Part shown: piece by piece, positions 27,661 to 47,989 of the stretch
Numbering within the stretch: position 1 is the stretch's first letter
How the letters are laid out: every line of letters begins with the position of its first letter
Origin: Trogon surrucura
Lineage: Eukaryota; Chordata; Aves; Trogoniformes; Trogonidae
Length of the DNA stretch: 64,000 bases
Assembly: GCA_020746105.1 (NCBI GenBank)
Contig: CM036633.1
Location: forward strand, 12,136,501 to 12,200,500
Reading direction: 5' to 3'
Notes under the pieces: generated by a model
Databases searched by the model: none
What the model was told of the DNA's origin: nothing
What the model saw: only the letters and a program-made list of their open reading frames with translations
Made by a program: the position numbers and the translations under genes

Positions 27661-30600
27661 GCTTTTTCTTCTGCCGTGAGCAATCTGTTCCAGCTCCCTT
27701 TTCTCCCTAGGGCTGAGAAAGGACCAGCACGAGAGGCGATCCAGCCCATCTTCTCCCTGCTCTCAGTAAGGGCTGAGAGAATCCCTCGGATCGGGAGTAA
27801 CTGGAGAGCTGAGGAGCCCTGGCAGGTTAACACATTCCTCTGCACATCTGTGTTTTGCATCTGCTTTGCACACAGTGGCTTTAGGGTCCTTCTCTCTCCG
27901 TGTTCCCCATTCGGATTGCGGGGAGCAAACCAAGGAGCGCTGCCGTGCTGCTTGCTCACCTCTCCTGTGGGAACGCAGGATGCTCACAGACTAACCTCTC
28001 CCTTATCTTTGTGTTTTTCAGGGGCCAAAAATCCTCTATTTCAGAGCACATGATGATGGAAACCGTTTTATGAAGCTTTAACTCTGCAGAAGTTTTAAAC
28101 CTAATTCAGCACTATTTCCGCCCCCCCCTCTCCTTGTGAACAGACATGGCTCCTGCTTTGAGTATATTTGGGGCTGTAAAACGATTTGTGCTTTTTTTCA
28201 AGTGAGGGCAGCTGAGGGCTCATTGCTGCTGTCCGTCAGGGTGCAGAGCAGAGAGTGCTTTCAGCACCTGCAGGGGCACCTCAGATCCCCGAGTCCTGCC
28301 CAGGCACATTCCCCCAGACCCCCACTTCCTGGGGAGCAGCGATACCCCCTGGCTGGAGGGACTCTGCGAGGCATTTCTGTCTCCCCTGTGATGCTTGGTA
28401 GCAGTCTGCGCAGGTCCCACGGATGACAGGGCATTGCAGCGTCTGGCTGGCTGGGGTTTTCAGCTGTGGTAAAGCCAGCGTTTATCCAGAGAGCCCCAAC
28501 GGGCTTTGTCTCGCTGTCAGTTCTGCTCAAGTGCTCTCTCCGTGTTCCTGCCGGGTGTCGATGCGCACTCGGGGCTGACGTGCGACGGGGCTTGTGAAAC
28601 AAGCCCTCTCAGCAAGCAGAAGCAATAAGCCGAGGCTTCGTCCTCTAAACTTGTCTGTGGCTGGAACGAATGTTGGTGCAAGCCTTGTGACTTGGGCTTG
28701 AAATCCAGGCAGCCCCCTCCAGCCTGCCACCGCAGACATTTTGATGCCGCGCTGATGCCAATGAACGCGTACGTGAACCCAGTGTTGCAGGAGATGCGCA
28801 GCCTTTAAAGCAGGGGATGCAGCAGAGTGAGGAAAATAAACCCCAAAATAGCAGCAGGTTTAACTTGGACAAAGCAGAAATCTTCTGAAAAGCCAGCACG
28901 ATGGCAAAGTCTGATCTCTCTTCCAAATAGCTTTTGTCTGCAGCTTCATAGCTTCTGGTCATGTGCTGCAGCAATCCTCTAAACATTCTCGTTCCAAAAA
29001 CCAGACAAAGGCACTCTCTGCACTAGCAGGGAACGGATTTATTTCTCTCTCTGTGTCTTTATGGTCCCTCAAGTTCAGTAAGAATCTCTATTTGGGTTTG
29101 TTCCCTGAGACATGAGGGTAATAAATCTCTGTTATCCTCATGGACCTACATGGCTGTGCCACCCAATGGGACCATGAGTGGGTCCTGGAGTGAGGCAAGG
29201 GTGGAGCATCACCCCTTTTGAGGGCAATGGAAACTTTCCTGGTTAATTAGAAAATGCCTCCTGAAGCTTGTGTTTTGGATGAGGAGCTGTAGGCACCCAC
29301 ACAGGGACGCTGTGACTGCCAGTGCTGCGCACCTGCAGAGGGGAAGGGAGGGGAACAAGGAGAAAATGGGAGAGGGCATGAATGGAGGGCAGTAGATTTT
29401 GGCTCCAAGAGATCTCCTCTGAGCTCAGCTCTGATGGGCCTACAGGGTTTGCTCAGGTGCTTGTTCCTGCGTACATGTGGCCCAAGGATGGGGAGTCACA
29501 GGAGGGTCACGCAAGGAGGCAGAAGTGGGTTTGTAGGACTGTCACACCTGCAAAATTCAAGCATTTAAAAGCTCCTGGCTCTTTTGCACTGGAACCTGTG
29601 CTGCCAGGGCATGAGACTCCACCTCGCTCAGTTCTTTGCTTGCTGGCAGACTCTGTGGATTACTTGGAGACTGGCAACAGGTCATGTCCACATCCGGGAG
29701 GTCTCGCTGGTGTTCGAGAGGTGACCCATGCCTCATTACCTCTGCTAGGACCCGGCATGTGACCCAGTGCAGCCTCTGGCAAACAGAGCACTTTGTTCTG
29801 ACCCTTTGCACTTCCCTGCCAGCGAGCTGCCCTCTAATCCCCCCCAAGGAGGGATTTTCCTCTCCTACCCCAGCTCCCGGTGCCTCGGTCCCCTCTGAGA
29901 GCAGTGGCAGGGTAATCATTTACTTCCTGCCACAAGCCACTCCTTCGGACTTTTCCTTCGACCTTCAAACTGAATCGCCAAAATAAAAACAGCGGCAGGA
30001 AGGGCAGGACGTGCTGCTCAACACAGCTGGAGTGTGGCAGTGCCCACCCGCCCCACTGCCAGAGCCCAGGAGCCTGGCTCCCCACGCCTTGCTCTCTGCA
30101 GGTAATGCCAATTTACTTTCTCTGGGATAATCATGAGTTTCTTGTTCTCTTAACGAGGTCCTGAACCCCTTTGGGGTTTTGTGAAAGACTTGTCCCTGGC
30201 TGCTGGGATCTCACATGAGAGCTGCTCGCTGGGGCTCTGGCTCAGGGTCAGCAGCTGGAAATGGATGGGGTTTGAGTTCTGGCAGTGTTTTGTTTTGTGG
30301 TTTTTATTCCCAGTTGTAGAGGAATCCAGAGAGGAGATGAGAACCCTTCTTGCTCCCTCTGGAAACAGCATACTAGGTGAAAAGGATTTTTGTATTAACT
30401 GTGCCACCCCAAGGAAACTTCCATCACAAGGAACTTCCATCACCCTGCTTTTGTCCCCAGCCCCGCACCAGCTCACGGCCCTGGCTGAGCTCCCGTGGGG
30501 AGCAGCCACAAGTGTTTCTGACCCCAAGTAGTTTGAGGAGCTGGCAGATCAGCAGAGGTAGCTGGTGACCGAGCGTGTGTGTCCCCCACATCCCTGAGCC

Positions 30601-33600
30601 ACCCGCACAGGGAAAGGAGGCTTGGTCTGCACTGGGCTTTTGCAACCAGAACAAGAAAGGGGAAGTTTGCACCAGGAATTTCAGGCCTTTTCGGCCATGG
30701 TCTCCCGGGCTGTGTCTCTGCAGCCAGGCTGGGTTTTGGATGTGGATAAAAAGGGGTGAAAACGTAAATCCTGTGCAGCGAAGCTGGAGTCGGCAGCTCT
30801 CAGGGATGGGGGTGGGAATGGAGCGGGACAGAGGAGAGGCATTCCTGGGGACACTTTGTCCGCAAGCTTTGCTAACAAACCCAGGGCTGTGCCAGCAACA
30901 AGGGGCCTGTTTTCGGGCTCTTTGAGCCGTCTCTGAGCTGCTAAGCCTTGCTCAATCCAGCTGGGAAATGGCTTCTCTGCCCTTGTCCCCACCAGGCTGG
31001 TCACACTCGGGGCTTGAGCTGCGAGTGGTGGCCCTGACTGTGCACCCTGCGCCAGGCTGACTGCGCTGCATGAGAAAAGAGGTGCTCATCCCCTCCTGAA
31101 AATTTGTTTATGTTTTTTAAAGAAAGTCTCTAAAGCAAGAGATCAGTAATGTTCTGCCATGTTCATATTTGTAGAAAGAGGTGCGTAGAATGTTGCAAGA
31201 GTTGCTCAAATCCATTTGAGCTGTCCTTTGGTATAAAAACCCTGATCCCGATCCTCCTCTTGGCTCCTTTCACCAAAACATGCGAAACTTCCCAGCACCC
31301 GTGTGAGACTCTTTGGCAAAATCAAGGGCAATGCCAGAGGCAGAGCCCTGGCTTTTTGAAGCTAAGATAAAGATGTCAAGAGGAAAAAAAAAAATATTTT
31401 AAAGAACCCCACTTGTCACCCATAATTTATTTCGTCTTAAGAGGAAGAAAGAGGTTCTGACCTGTCAAAAAATACCCTATTCCTATCCTTTCCTACCCTA
31501 TACCTTAGCTAGCAAAGATAACTGAGTAGCCAAACATTTTAGGTCACCTTTCACTGCAGGTCACTGGAAACTTGCTTTGCTCTCTCTAGAGAAATTGGTT
31601 TAACCTTATCTGGACCCTTCCCTGCAATTATGACTGCTCAGGACTGTGTGGTTCCACTTCAGTTATACTTTTATGATTGTGATTATGATTATGGTTATGG
31701 ATATTGCTAGATAGGGAGATTAAGATAGCACACCTTTCCCTACAAAACAGCATATATGCATAGCATATGAAATATTATTGTAGAGAGAGAGCATAGTGCT
31801 TCTCTGTGTGTAGAGGCAACAGGCTGGACCTGTTGTCCACTGGATATGTCCTGCCCCAGAGAAGCTGCAAGTGTGGCTTTCATAGGGTGAGTGGCAGGAT
31901 CTGGGGCTGATCCTGCTCCCACATTGCTTGACTTTGCCACCATGGTCTGACCAAGTCCAGCCAAGGCAGGAGACATGCACTGAAGGGGTTAAATCACCCA
32001 AGAGCTGCTCATCACCTCTGGACCCAGGTCCAGCCAGAGGTTTTCCGGGCGTAGATGTGCTCTCTGGAGGACAGGGAAACACCAGCCCCGCTGCACAGAA
32101 GACCAGCCACGCTGGCAAAACCCAACCCCAACCCCAGCAGGTCTCTGTTTTTACTAAAATCGTTCAATTTTGTTTGGGAGCCTGTGGGTGCTGGGTGGGG
32201 AACAGGCCAAGTCCTGGTTTAAGGGGTGCCTGACCACATCTGCAGCCCCCGTTGGGATGTGTGTCTGCATGCCGGTACAGTCTGTGTGCCCTGCAAGTGC
32301 TCCCACATCCCACAGTCCCTTCAGCGTGGCACTAATGTGTCCTGTCGTGGGCAAGGGGCAGGACTGGGCGATGGGCAAGAGCTGCTGCAGGCTGCTGCTG
32401 GATGTGGCCATGGGTGCCCAGGGGCAAGGCAAGGGGGATATTTTCACCTCTTGCATGTGGGAGGGGCTTCCCCGGGTGGGCAGAATGCTGAAGGCTAACC
32501 CTGCTCACATCTACCTGTCCCACTCATGTCCTTCATCATGGGGATAACCGCTTGCCCAGGATACTTCTCCAGAAAGAGTCTTGGGGCTCTCCAGGGCAAA
32601 ATCCTATGCAGCTGTCCCAGATATCTGGTGGCATCTGATTCTGAGTCCCCAGGTGAGGACCTGCCCTCTGCTGGGTATTTACTGGTGTCCCCCGTGTCTG
32701 TGTGCTCCCAGGGAATGTCTTCTCCTGTGCAAGGGAGCCACTGGTGTCAGCATAATCACCCTGGGTACAGGGAAAAAGAATTGGGTCTCAGTTCCTCAAA
32801 AGCACTGATCAACAAAATCCTTTCCTGGGAGGAGAAATCTGTGAACTTAACAGTTCTAGGGTAAATTTGTTCTGTTGTAGAGAACTCAAACAGCCGTCTA
32901 GTACCACCCAGCTCTCTTCCAGTGCCCTCCAGTCCCAAAGCATTTCCCAGAGGAGTGCAAAGAGAGTGACACTGACCCTGTGGCAGACCACCCTCATGAT
33001 CTCCTCTGGAGCGAGCATCAGGTGGGTGCTGGTCAGATGAGGATCAGGGAGCCAGCCCCACGTCCCAGAGCCATGCCCAGCTGGCAGGCAGCCAGCACAG
33101 CACCCGAGGGCTTGTTTCTCCTCTTACTCCTGTGCCCTTCGCCTTTGCAGCCAGAGAAACATCTGCGTGCTTTGCTTCTTGAGGACGCCCGGTGCCGGTT
33201 GCTGAGCTACTGCCCCAGCTCTAAAGAGAGGGGACTATCTCGACTGGCTTTATGTACGTGGCCTGGATGGAGCCCTCTTCCACTGCCCTGGGGAAGACGA
33301 AGGGTAATGCTCCCGGCTGGTACGGTGTCACTAAGCCCTCGGGGATGGGGAGGGCACGGAGGAGGCTTCCCCACGGAGGTCTCCCACCAGCGTTACTTTG
33401 TGGAGCAGCTGGCAGAGCCCCATTGCATGCCTGCCAGGTGAGCTCCAGCTTTCCTTGTGCCACAGCCTGGCCTCATAGGCACGGACAGCTGGAGCTCACC
33501 CTTCCCAGGAAGGGCTGCTCTGAGCCCAGCTGCCGTGGGGCACCCAGGGGTGGTTGTGGGCAAGGGCCAAGGCAACTTCGCATTGTCTGCCTGGCCCCGA

Positions 33601-36489
33601 GTTGCAGCCAGTGCGTGCCCAGCCCTTGAGTGCCAGCAACCCTTACAGACGGAGAGGGCAGGATGGATAAAATCAACACAACCATTGCTTTGTTCATCAG
33701 TACCGATTATCATCACTGGCTGCACTCCAGATTAGATGTTTTATGCAGTCTAGCTGGTAAAAACTTGCCCTTCCAGGATCCTTCTGCTTTCTCTCCTTTG
33801 GATAGAAAACGGGTTTTTAATTAAAGATGCCTGTGACTGCTCTATTTTTAATGAAGAGAGAGAGAAAGCTCCAGCCCTTCTGTAACATTTCCTTTTGCTC
33901 ACAGTTTATTCTCTGTTCTCTCGAATCACCGTGTGCCTCCAACACCAGGTTTTCCCCTCTACCTGTGTTTATGTTTGCATTTAATACTGCTGCAAAGCGC
34001 CAGCCTGGCTACCCTGGGCTGCAATCATCCCAGGTCAGTGGAGGACACTGGGAGGAGCAGTTTCTTCTGGGTTTGACCTGAACATAACAACAGTTTTGAC
34101 CTTCCTCCAAACCACAGGACAGTGGACAAATTTGCAGCTCACTTACGTGTGAAAAATTGTTCTGAACACTTAAGATGCCTGCTGGGACGTAATTTGCTCC
34201 TATCCACCACCTGTACCCCTCCCTCCTCATACAAAACTACCACTCCCACCTAAATTCTCAGGTGTCTCTTCATTTTTTTTTGCAGCTGATCAGCATTTCC
34301 TGCTTTTTAAAGGGCAGAAGTGAGCAGTAGCAGTGGTCTCATTGCTTTGAGATAGTGGGGAGGATGTTTATGGACAAAATGAATTGCTGTGGGAAACAAA
34401 GCTATTCCCCTTTGAGTTTTAGGAAAGGGCTTTGGGCTTCTGGTCTGCCAGGGCAGTCAGTGGCAGGGTGGGCTGGTGCAAGGATGGGGAGTGAGGGGTC
34501 TCTCTGCTGGCCAGCTGTGGGCTGCTTCCCGTGCTTCAGGACACAGCCTCTGGTGGTAGATGTGCTTCCAGGTGTGTTTGTTTTATTCTAAATTTTCATA
34601 GTGTTGTGGTTTTTTTTTGTTTTTTTTTTCCCTGAAATGCTGTAAGCTTTAGCCACCTGCTGTTTTCTTCCAGCTTTGCATGTAGTTTTTCTCTAAAATC
34701 TAGAGGCTTGCTTGTCTGTGGGCTCTAGCCTTCTCAGAGCTAGGGCTACTTGGCTGAGGTTCCTGCTCTGGTTTGCAGTGTCCCTGGAGTGTAGGGGAAG
34801 GGATCTGCAAGAGAAAATTTGACAAGCCAGGAGCTCTTCAGAGGGGAGCTAAGAAAGTTTCCTTAGGCACAGAAGTCTTTCAAAGGCTTTCCTAACCTTT
34901 TTCTGGACTCGCTGTGTACTGTAGTGCCTCAATGGGAAAGTGGAGCTCAATGCTGGCCTGGAGCTATCTCTTAGATCTGTAGCAATTTTTTTTTAGATTT
35001 TTTTTTTTTTGAAGTAAAAGCATGCATTTGCAGGAGTCCTTCCTACTCCTACACCCCCCCCCTCAACCCGTTGTGCTCCTCTGAGCTGAAACCGAGGCAT
35101 CTCCCCTTTATGCTGCCTGCAGCCCCTGTGCTAGAGGAAAGCTGTGGACTGCCTTAGGTGCTTCCCCTCTCAACCCTGCCCCTCCAAATCCCGAGCTTCT
35201 TCCAAAACACTGCTTGTGGTCCCAGTGACAGCCTGTCAGGCCTCCTTGCCTCTCCATGCTGGCAGCTAGCCCTTCCCAGAGCGGGAGAGGACGAGGCACT
35301 CGCTTGGAGGGGTTTGCAATCTAGGTTAGGTAGGAAACGATGCTGAGAGCAGTGACATCAGGGAAGAGGGTGGGAGGCAGCTTGCAGATGACGAGTCTAT
35401 GAGGTTGCCTCTCCGTGCAAGGTACGCGTTGCATTAGTAATGTGTTTGTAGCAAATAACGCTGGGCTAGCATGGGAATGTGGGTCACCGCTGGCAGAACT
35501 GTTGAAGGAAGAGGGAGCTGCTTGTGCCGTGCTGGGAAGAAAGCGTATGTTACCGAGGGATGTTTGGTGGGGGGAGATTTAGCTGCAGTAACTGCTCCAA
35601 CTTGTAAGTAGTAGCTTTGTGTTATGCGAGCGGGTGCCTGCTGCCTGGGGGATGCCTCTGGCCTGGGCATTGGGGTGAAATGGCCTTTGAGGAAGCGGGG
35701 TGTGGGGTGCAGTGGTTTGTGTTCCTGGTGTGTAATAGTCGCATCATATCAGGAAATTCTTAGACTTGCTTGCTGATGCTCTCTGTGGCCCTGGCCGTGC
35801 CTGGAGCATCCCTGCTGCCCCAGCAGGCACAAGGAGGGATGCAGCCGGGCATGTATAACCAAGGAATCCAGCGTATTTTCGTGACCTATTTCTGATTCTG
35901 TTGTTCAGCATGTGCGTGCTCAGGAAATCTTTGTGCTTTAGGGGGAGTAGGGTTTGTTAGTGATAAGGAAAAGCCTGTTTGACTGCTTGGGAGATTTAAA
36001 CCAGAAACTAACCTGGCTTTAAAGGTGGACTCAGGCTGGGGAGGGTGGCTCTGAGCCTGAATAGAAAGTGATAGAGGATGGGGATCTACATATGCTAAAA
36101 CCTTGCATGGTACTTCAGTGCCGAAAGACTCTTGCCTCGGAGCAAGCACACTTAATGACGTAGCTTTGCTGGAAAATGCTGCCCTTGGTCAGCAGGGACT
36201 TGTTGAGTAGCTTCAATTCCAGCAAAGAACTGGAGCAGAATGGTACTGGTGGAGGGGAGCATGAATGGGGTGCCAGGCTGTGGCCCTGGAAGAGCTGCAC
36301 AGTCTTTGCTTGGCAGTGGTGCTTCTGCTTGGCTGTGGGTTGTGGAGACCTTGCTAAAGCAACCTTGTCCAAGTCCCTCGGAGTAAGTCGGGAACTTGTC
36401 CTGCATTCTGTGCTGCTAGCAAATAGCTCTGAGCCAGGTGGATGTATTTCTGTGGCTCATCCAAGTGGTCCCCAAGATGCCCAAGCTGT

Positions 36490-36919
36490 GACATGGAGCA
36501 GGTCCAGAGAAGGGCAATGAAGCTGGTAAGGGGTCTGGAGCAGCTGAGGGAACTGGGATTATTTAGGCTGGAGAAGAGGAGGCTGAGGGGAGACCTCATT
36601 GCTCTCTACAACCACCTGAAAGGATGTTGTTGTGAGGTGGGTGTTGGTCTCTTCTCACAAGTAACAAGCAACAGGATGAGAGGAAATGGGCTCAAGACTT
36701 AGATTGGGGAGGTTTAGATTGAATACTAGGAAAAATTTCTTTACTGAAAGAGTGGTAAAGCATTGGAAGAGGCTGCCCAGGGAAGTCACCATCCCTGGAT
36801 GTATTCAGAAAATGTGTAGATGTGGCACTTTGTTTAGTTATCATGGTGGTGTTGAGTTGGTGGTTGGACTTGATGACCTTGGAGGTCTTTTCCAGCCTTT
36901 GGGATTCTGTGATTCTGTG
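36490..36919 (+). mobile_element. CR1 LINE fragment, 5'-truncated
   Basis: CR1 elements are the dominant non-LTR retrotransposons of birds. This copy keeps the end of the reverse-transcriptase ORF, with the family hallmark [17 protein letters not shown] near 36,560-36,620, then a frameshift near 36,695. The second frame continues with FFTERVVKHWKRLPREV. It ends in the typical GATTCTGTGATTCTGTG tail at 36,903-36,919. The divergence indicates an old, inactive copy. Confidence 0.9.
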
Positions 36920-39912
36920 TTTACCTCTCTCTGAGTTGTTCCTTTCCTCTGTGAGTTCAGCATTAGAACAGTGCTGAGGTGTTAAACTGTGTGGGCTTGG
37001 CTGGGTTGCTGGGTAGTGGGTGGGAGCCCTCACTCCTCTATCTGCTGCTGCCTTTTGCAGCTTGGGGCTTGTTCCCCACACACCTGAGTGCCCTCGACCG
37101 CTCTTGTGCCCACCTCCTCCCCAGCACTGGTACTCGAGTGAGGGTGGCAGGGCTGACGTCCCTCAGCTGTGACATCTGGCCAACCTGCCTAGCAGCCTGT
37201 GGGACAGACGCAGCCCTGAGACGGGCCTTGGATGACCTTCAGTAGACCTTGGTGAGCCAGGCTGTCAGGGAAATAAGGACTATGCCCGGTGGGAGGAGAG
37301 GGGGATTGATCTGTCTGGGTGCTGCCTGCATGCTGTCCCTGCTAGGACAAGCTCTTGTATCTGTTGCAGGACAAAATATCAGACAAGGTCAGGGTCTCGG
37401 ACCAGCCTGATGTTGTAAGCTCTCTCACCAAATACTTTGTGGTTTTTCTTTAAATTCTGGCTTTCCCTTTCTTATCCGTTTAGAAACTCTAAAACCACAG
37501 ACTGTTTTTTGGCTCCTCATCAGATCTGGGCCCAGATCCCAGAAGTGCTGGTGGTGCCCCGTTTGGTGGCTCTCTGGAGCATGCAGATCCTAGGACCTAT
37601 GCAGGAAGGGCTCTGTAAGCGGGCTTGTGTTTACCTCAGAACTTCTTGTTGTCCTACAACCTCCTTGTCTGGCAAGATGAGCTCTGCTAGTTGGTGCTGT
37701 GAAACTCCTTGGTCTATAGAAGAGCTATTCCAGGATGATGACTTGCTTGCTTTTTTTTTAGGGGATGGAGGGAAAGTGTATGTTTTTGTGAGTGTTTTGG
37801 TTCTCTCATTTCCTCCAGTAACAAAACTAGAGCAGAGCCAGGGAGTAAAACGGAGTATTGAAATATTTTTATCTACTCCTAAGTAAAACAAGGAACTCCT
37901 CTGTGCAGGTTGCACTTCACAGGATCTTCTCTTGCTCAGTGTGTGCAGTAGGGAGCAGGCTCAGGACTTTGCTTCTCAGCAAAGGGAGAGGTGATGATGA
38001 TGGGTGGTGGCAAGTGTCTTGCATGGCTGAGCAGCAGGGATGCTCTGTGATGGGAATCCCAGCTTCTGGCACTGGCTGCCTGTCCTTGGGCAAGTCACTT
38101 ACTTGCTGCGACGTGTGTGTGCTGGCTTACCTCCTGCAGTGCCCTGAAAGGTTTCATTCATGTCCCTAATTACTCGCAGAGTCCTGAATGAAAGGGGCAG
38201 TGGATGTGCCAAGTGTGTGACGTATCCTGGTACAACATTGTCCTTGTGAGCACTCTCCTTGTCCCTCCTGGGGACCCAGGGGTGGCTCAGGGAGGCTTGA
38301 CAGCGGTTTAGCCTGAGTCTGCTCTGCCATGGGAAAGGGTGTCTGTTCTGTGGCGCTCATCCCAGCCTTGTGAGCTATTGAGGGCTCCTGGCAGGGCTGT
38401 GAGGGGAGCTGTCCTGGTTCCTATAATTTCCTGGTTATTTTGGTATTTGGGTGGAAGGGGGAGGAGGGCAGCTGTGGAGAGAAGAGCAAGGTCAGTGAAG
38501 AACAAACGTGCCTCTGTGCACTTGTGATCACGCTGCCAGCTAATCGGCTTCGGTGCTCCAACTTCCCTCACAGAACTCATCAAGCACAGCCGCGAGAGGA
38601 TAGGACAAACCATCAAGGCCTCCGGCACCAGGCTCTGCTCGTAGTGAGTATGAAAGCCTCCCAGTGGGATGAGAGCCCTTTAAAAGCTCAGCCTGATAAC
38701 CCCGGCGGTGAATGGAGCTGGCTGGCACCAGCCAGATGTGGGCAGTCCCCGGGGAGAACCGCCAGCACCCGCTGCTGCCGCCCGGCATCTCCTGCCATGG
38801 GCAGCCTGGCTGCGGGGAAGAGGGGCTCTGGGATGGCCGAGGGTCCGTGCCTGGCAGTGTGTGGGGCCACAGAGAGGGAGCACCCACAGGTGAGATGGGG
38901 GAAGGTGGCTGGTGGGATCTTCAAGCCTCCTTTGTGGAAGGAGCAGGGTGGAGGGGGGGCATGAGAGCCTTCAGAGCCTCTCTGCAGTGTATGAGAGCTT
39001 GGTGGGGTTGAGAGGGAATGGGCAAAGCTCTCTGGGGCAGGGGAGAAGGGAACAGAGCTCTCTGCGTGTGTTGGTTTGGTTTTGTTGTTTTGTTTTTTTC
39101 TGTCCTCTCGAATCCTGGCTTTTGCACAGAGTGTGGGGGAAGCCTTAAAACTAAAGGGAAGATTCCCTGGGGTGGCAGAACACACCCCTTCCCAGTGATG
39201 CTTGAGCAGGGCAAATCTGAACCAACAAGTCTGTTAGAGTCCAACTTCTCTGGCTGCAGCAGCAGAAAGCCCTGTGCTTTAATGCCTTTGCTCACCAAGA
39301 ACAGCCTGGCTGCCATGGTCAGCCCCTCTTCCCTGCAATATCAACATCCCCAAACACCTCTGGCCTGGGGGAATGGCCTCTAGCTGCTGCCAGCCCCAAT
39401 GGCACTGGGACCCAGCTGGTCTCTCCTTGCTGCCCTGGGTTGCAGGGCTGGATGCTGCAGCATCCCTGTGCACTGGGGTGAGGGCTGCATCTGTCCTGAG
39501 AAGGGTCTGGACATGGCCAGAAGGGCTGCAACCTCTTCTGGCCCTGATGCTGTGTTGCTCCTGGGATTGTGCTGGTCTTTACCTGTTGGTGCCCTGATCG
39601 GCTTCTGCTATTGCAGATCAAGTACTAACTCTGGCATTTAATACACATGTACTTGCTTAAATCACTTGTGCACCTGGTGTTTCTCCCCAATCTCCTGTCA
39701 GCGTGCACCCACTATCCCCCAGAGCATATGCACCCCTACCCCTTGGGAACAGCAGTGCTACCAAGGGGGCAGCTGGGGAGATCAGCTGAGGCCTCCTGTG
39801 ATGGAGATGAGCACATACTGGGATCTGTGCTGGTCCTTGGCAAGTTAATGGTGTGAAGGTGTTTCTCTCTTGGATTTTGTTTTCAATATTCACTTGCTTT
39901 TCTTTTCCCAAG

Positions 39913-46428
<6,516 letters not shown>

Positions 46429-47116
46429 GTTTTATAAAGGCTTTGAGAAGCCAGATTTTAAACTGAGTGGATTTTATGTTTGTGTGGGTTTGTGGGTTTG
46501 TTTTTTTTCTCTGAAAGGACAGGTACTGTCCATTGCTCATGGTTTAAGGAAATTGGGATTAATACACTAACTGCGTGGGATGGAACAGAGCTCTTAACTT
46601 TTGCTGTTTGGTGGATTTCCTTCTAAATGACTGTTCCTCTGGCAGGGAAAGTGGGACACTGACGATTATGATTTTCCCTCTTGAGTGTTTTATGCTACTT
46701 GGCAGAATTGCATTCACTCTGTGGTTATTTATGGTTGAGGTATGTATGATCATTCACATCAACACCCAAGTTCCTGTAACTGGCCGCTTTTTTCCCTTTT
46801 GGAGTTAACTCTGCCCAGCTCTATCTGCTTTGCCTCCCCCAACAGAGAGGGAAACCCTTTGCCAAGAGCAGTGGCTTCCTTGAAGTGAACTGTGCCACTT
46901 AAGCAAGTCATCTTGGACTGAGAAACTGTTCCTCAGTTATTACTCCAAAGGTGGCTGCAGGTCTGTAAATCCTGACCTGTGCTGTGGCCAGTACCTCCCT
47001 TGGGAGGATGGATCATATGTCTCCCTGGTTTAGGACTGAGATGCTGCTGAAGCAACAAGAAGGCTGTTACGTTACGGGAGGGAAATTCCAGATGAAAATG
47101 GTTGGAGAAGAGGAAA

Positions 47117-47122
47117 AATAAA
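47117..47122 (+). terminator. SGK2: Possible proximal poly(A) signal of SGK2
   Basis: A canonical AATAAA lies about 690 bases after the SGK2 stop codon, but the sequence after it is only moderately GT-rich. It may mark a shorter alternative 3' end. Confidence 0.35.
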
Positions 47123-47661
47123 AATAACCTTACGGCCAAGCCCTGCTGGGGGTGGGAGGATTCCTTCACAGCATGTGCTTGACTTGCCCGAGGCACACGA
47201 ACACTACTGTGATGCTGAGCACCATCAGGAGCACCTGGAGCACAGCGCCAGCACATGGCTGGGGAGCCCCAGCCCAGCTCCCCCTGTGCTGGGGGTCCGG
47301 CAGTGCTGAGCCCTTGTTGGGGGAGAAGCAGCAGCAGCCCCCAGGGCTCCAGCGCCTGCCTGAAAATGCCTGTCACTGATGTAGAACAGTTATTTATTCT
47401 GCCTTAATTTAAGTGCTGGTGTACTTGTTGAATGTCACTTCCCACTTGTTTTTTTTGTAAAAGTTGTTTTGTGCTGTTGCGGTGGGGAGGAGACGGGGGG
47501 ATGCTAAGAGCTTCTAACTGCAACACGGGGATAAACATGGGGCTTTTTAGAAGTTGTGTGATGCTAATGCTGCTGGGAAGCTTGTGCTGGAACTGTTTTT
47601 CTTTTTTTATCGGACTTCATCTTGTACATGCTGAAGTCATCAGAACTATGCCATGGTTTGT

Positions 47662-47667
47662 ATTAAA
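47662..47667 (+). terminator. SGK2: Likely distal poly(A) signal of SGK2
   Basis: ATTAAA, the most common variant hexamer, is followed by a strong GT-rich element (GTGTATGAGGGAGTGGTGGG) about 30 bases on. It lies 1.2 kb after the stop codon and 0.8 kb before the IFT52 start, so the SGK2 3' end and the IFT52 promoter are close together. Confidence 0.55.
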
Positions 47668-47989
47668 GCACATACACTGATGTCCTGCTCTGTCCCGTGT
47701 ATGAGGGAGTGGTGGGGCTGAGGGCAGGGGCCCAACACCTGCTAATGAATCCCGAAGGTGGAAGTTTGTCGTCTGGGGTATAAACTTGAGGGTTGTGTTC
47801 TGTAGCTTGGCGGGGGTTAATTTCAGAGATGTTTTTTGGCCTGTCCGGAGCGGGGCTGTGCAAGCCGGGGGAGAGCGCTGGGGGGAGGCTGGATGCCCTG
47901 GGGGCACAGCTGGGGCTGGATCTGAGGCACCAGCCGGAAGAGGAGCCCAAAACTTCGTGTCCCACGAAGACACGGACCTTTCCCCGGAC

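Larger units (their letters stand above)
26450..39912. other. Gene desert between SLC32A1 and SGK2
   Basis: I found no credible coding exon across 13 kb. The frames are short, occur equally on both strands and lack family motifs. The stretch holds an orphan CpG island (27,440-27,660), a CCCATCC-type array (27,313-27,452), a short ATTATG-type repeat near 31,675-31,705, and one CR1 (36,490-36,919). The promoter and any noncoding first exon of SGK2 must lie in its right-hand part, but I cannot place them. ACTR5, which follows SLC32A1 in human, is absent. Confidence 0.5.

Noticed and set aside
38440-38964. Frame of 174 codons upstream of SGK2 as an alternative first exon
   Set aside because: The sequence does not resemble known SGK2 N-termini and crosses apparent splice-like signals. 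The in-frame start at 39,935 with a good acceptor explains the gene fully.
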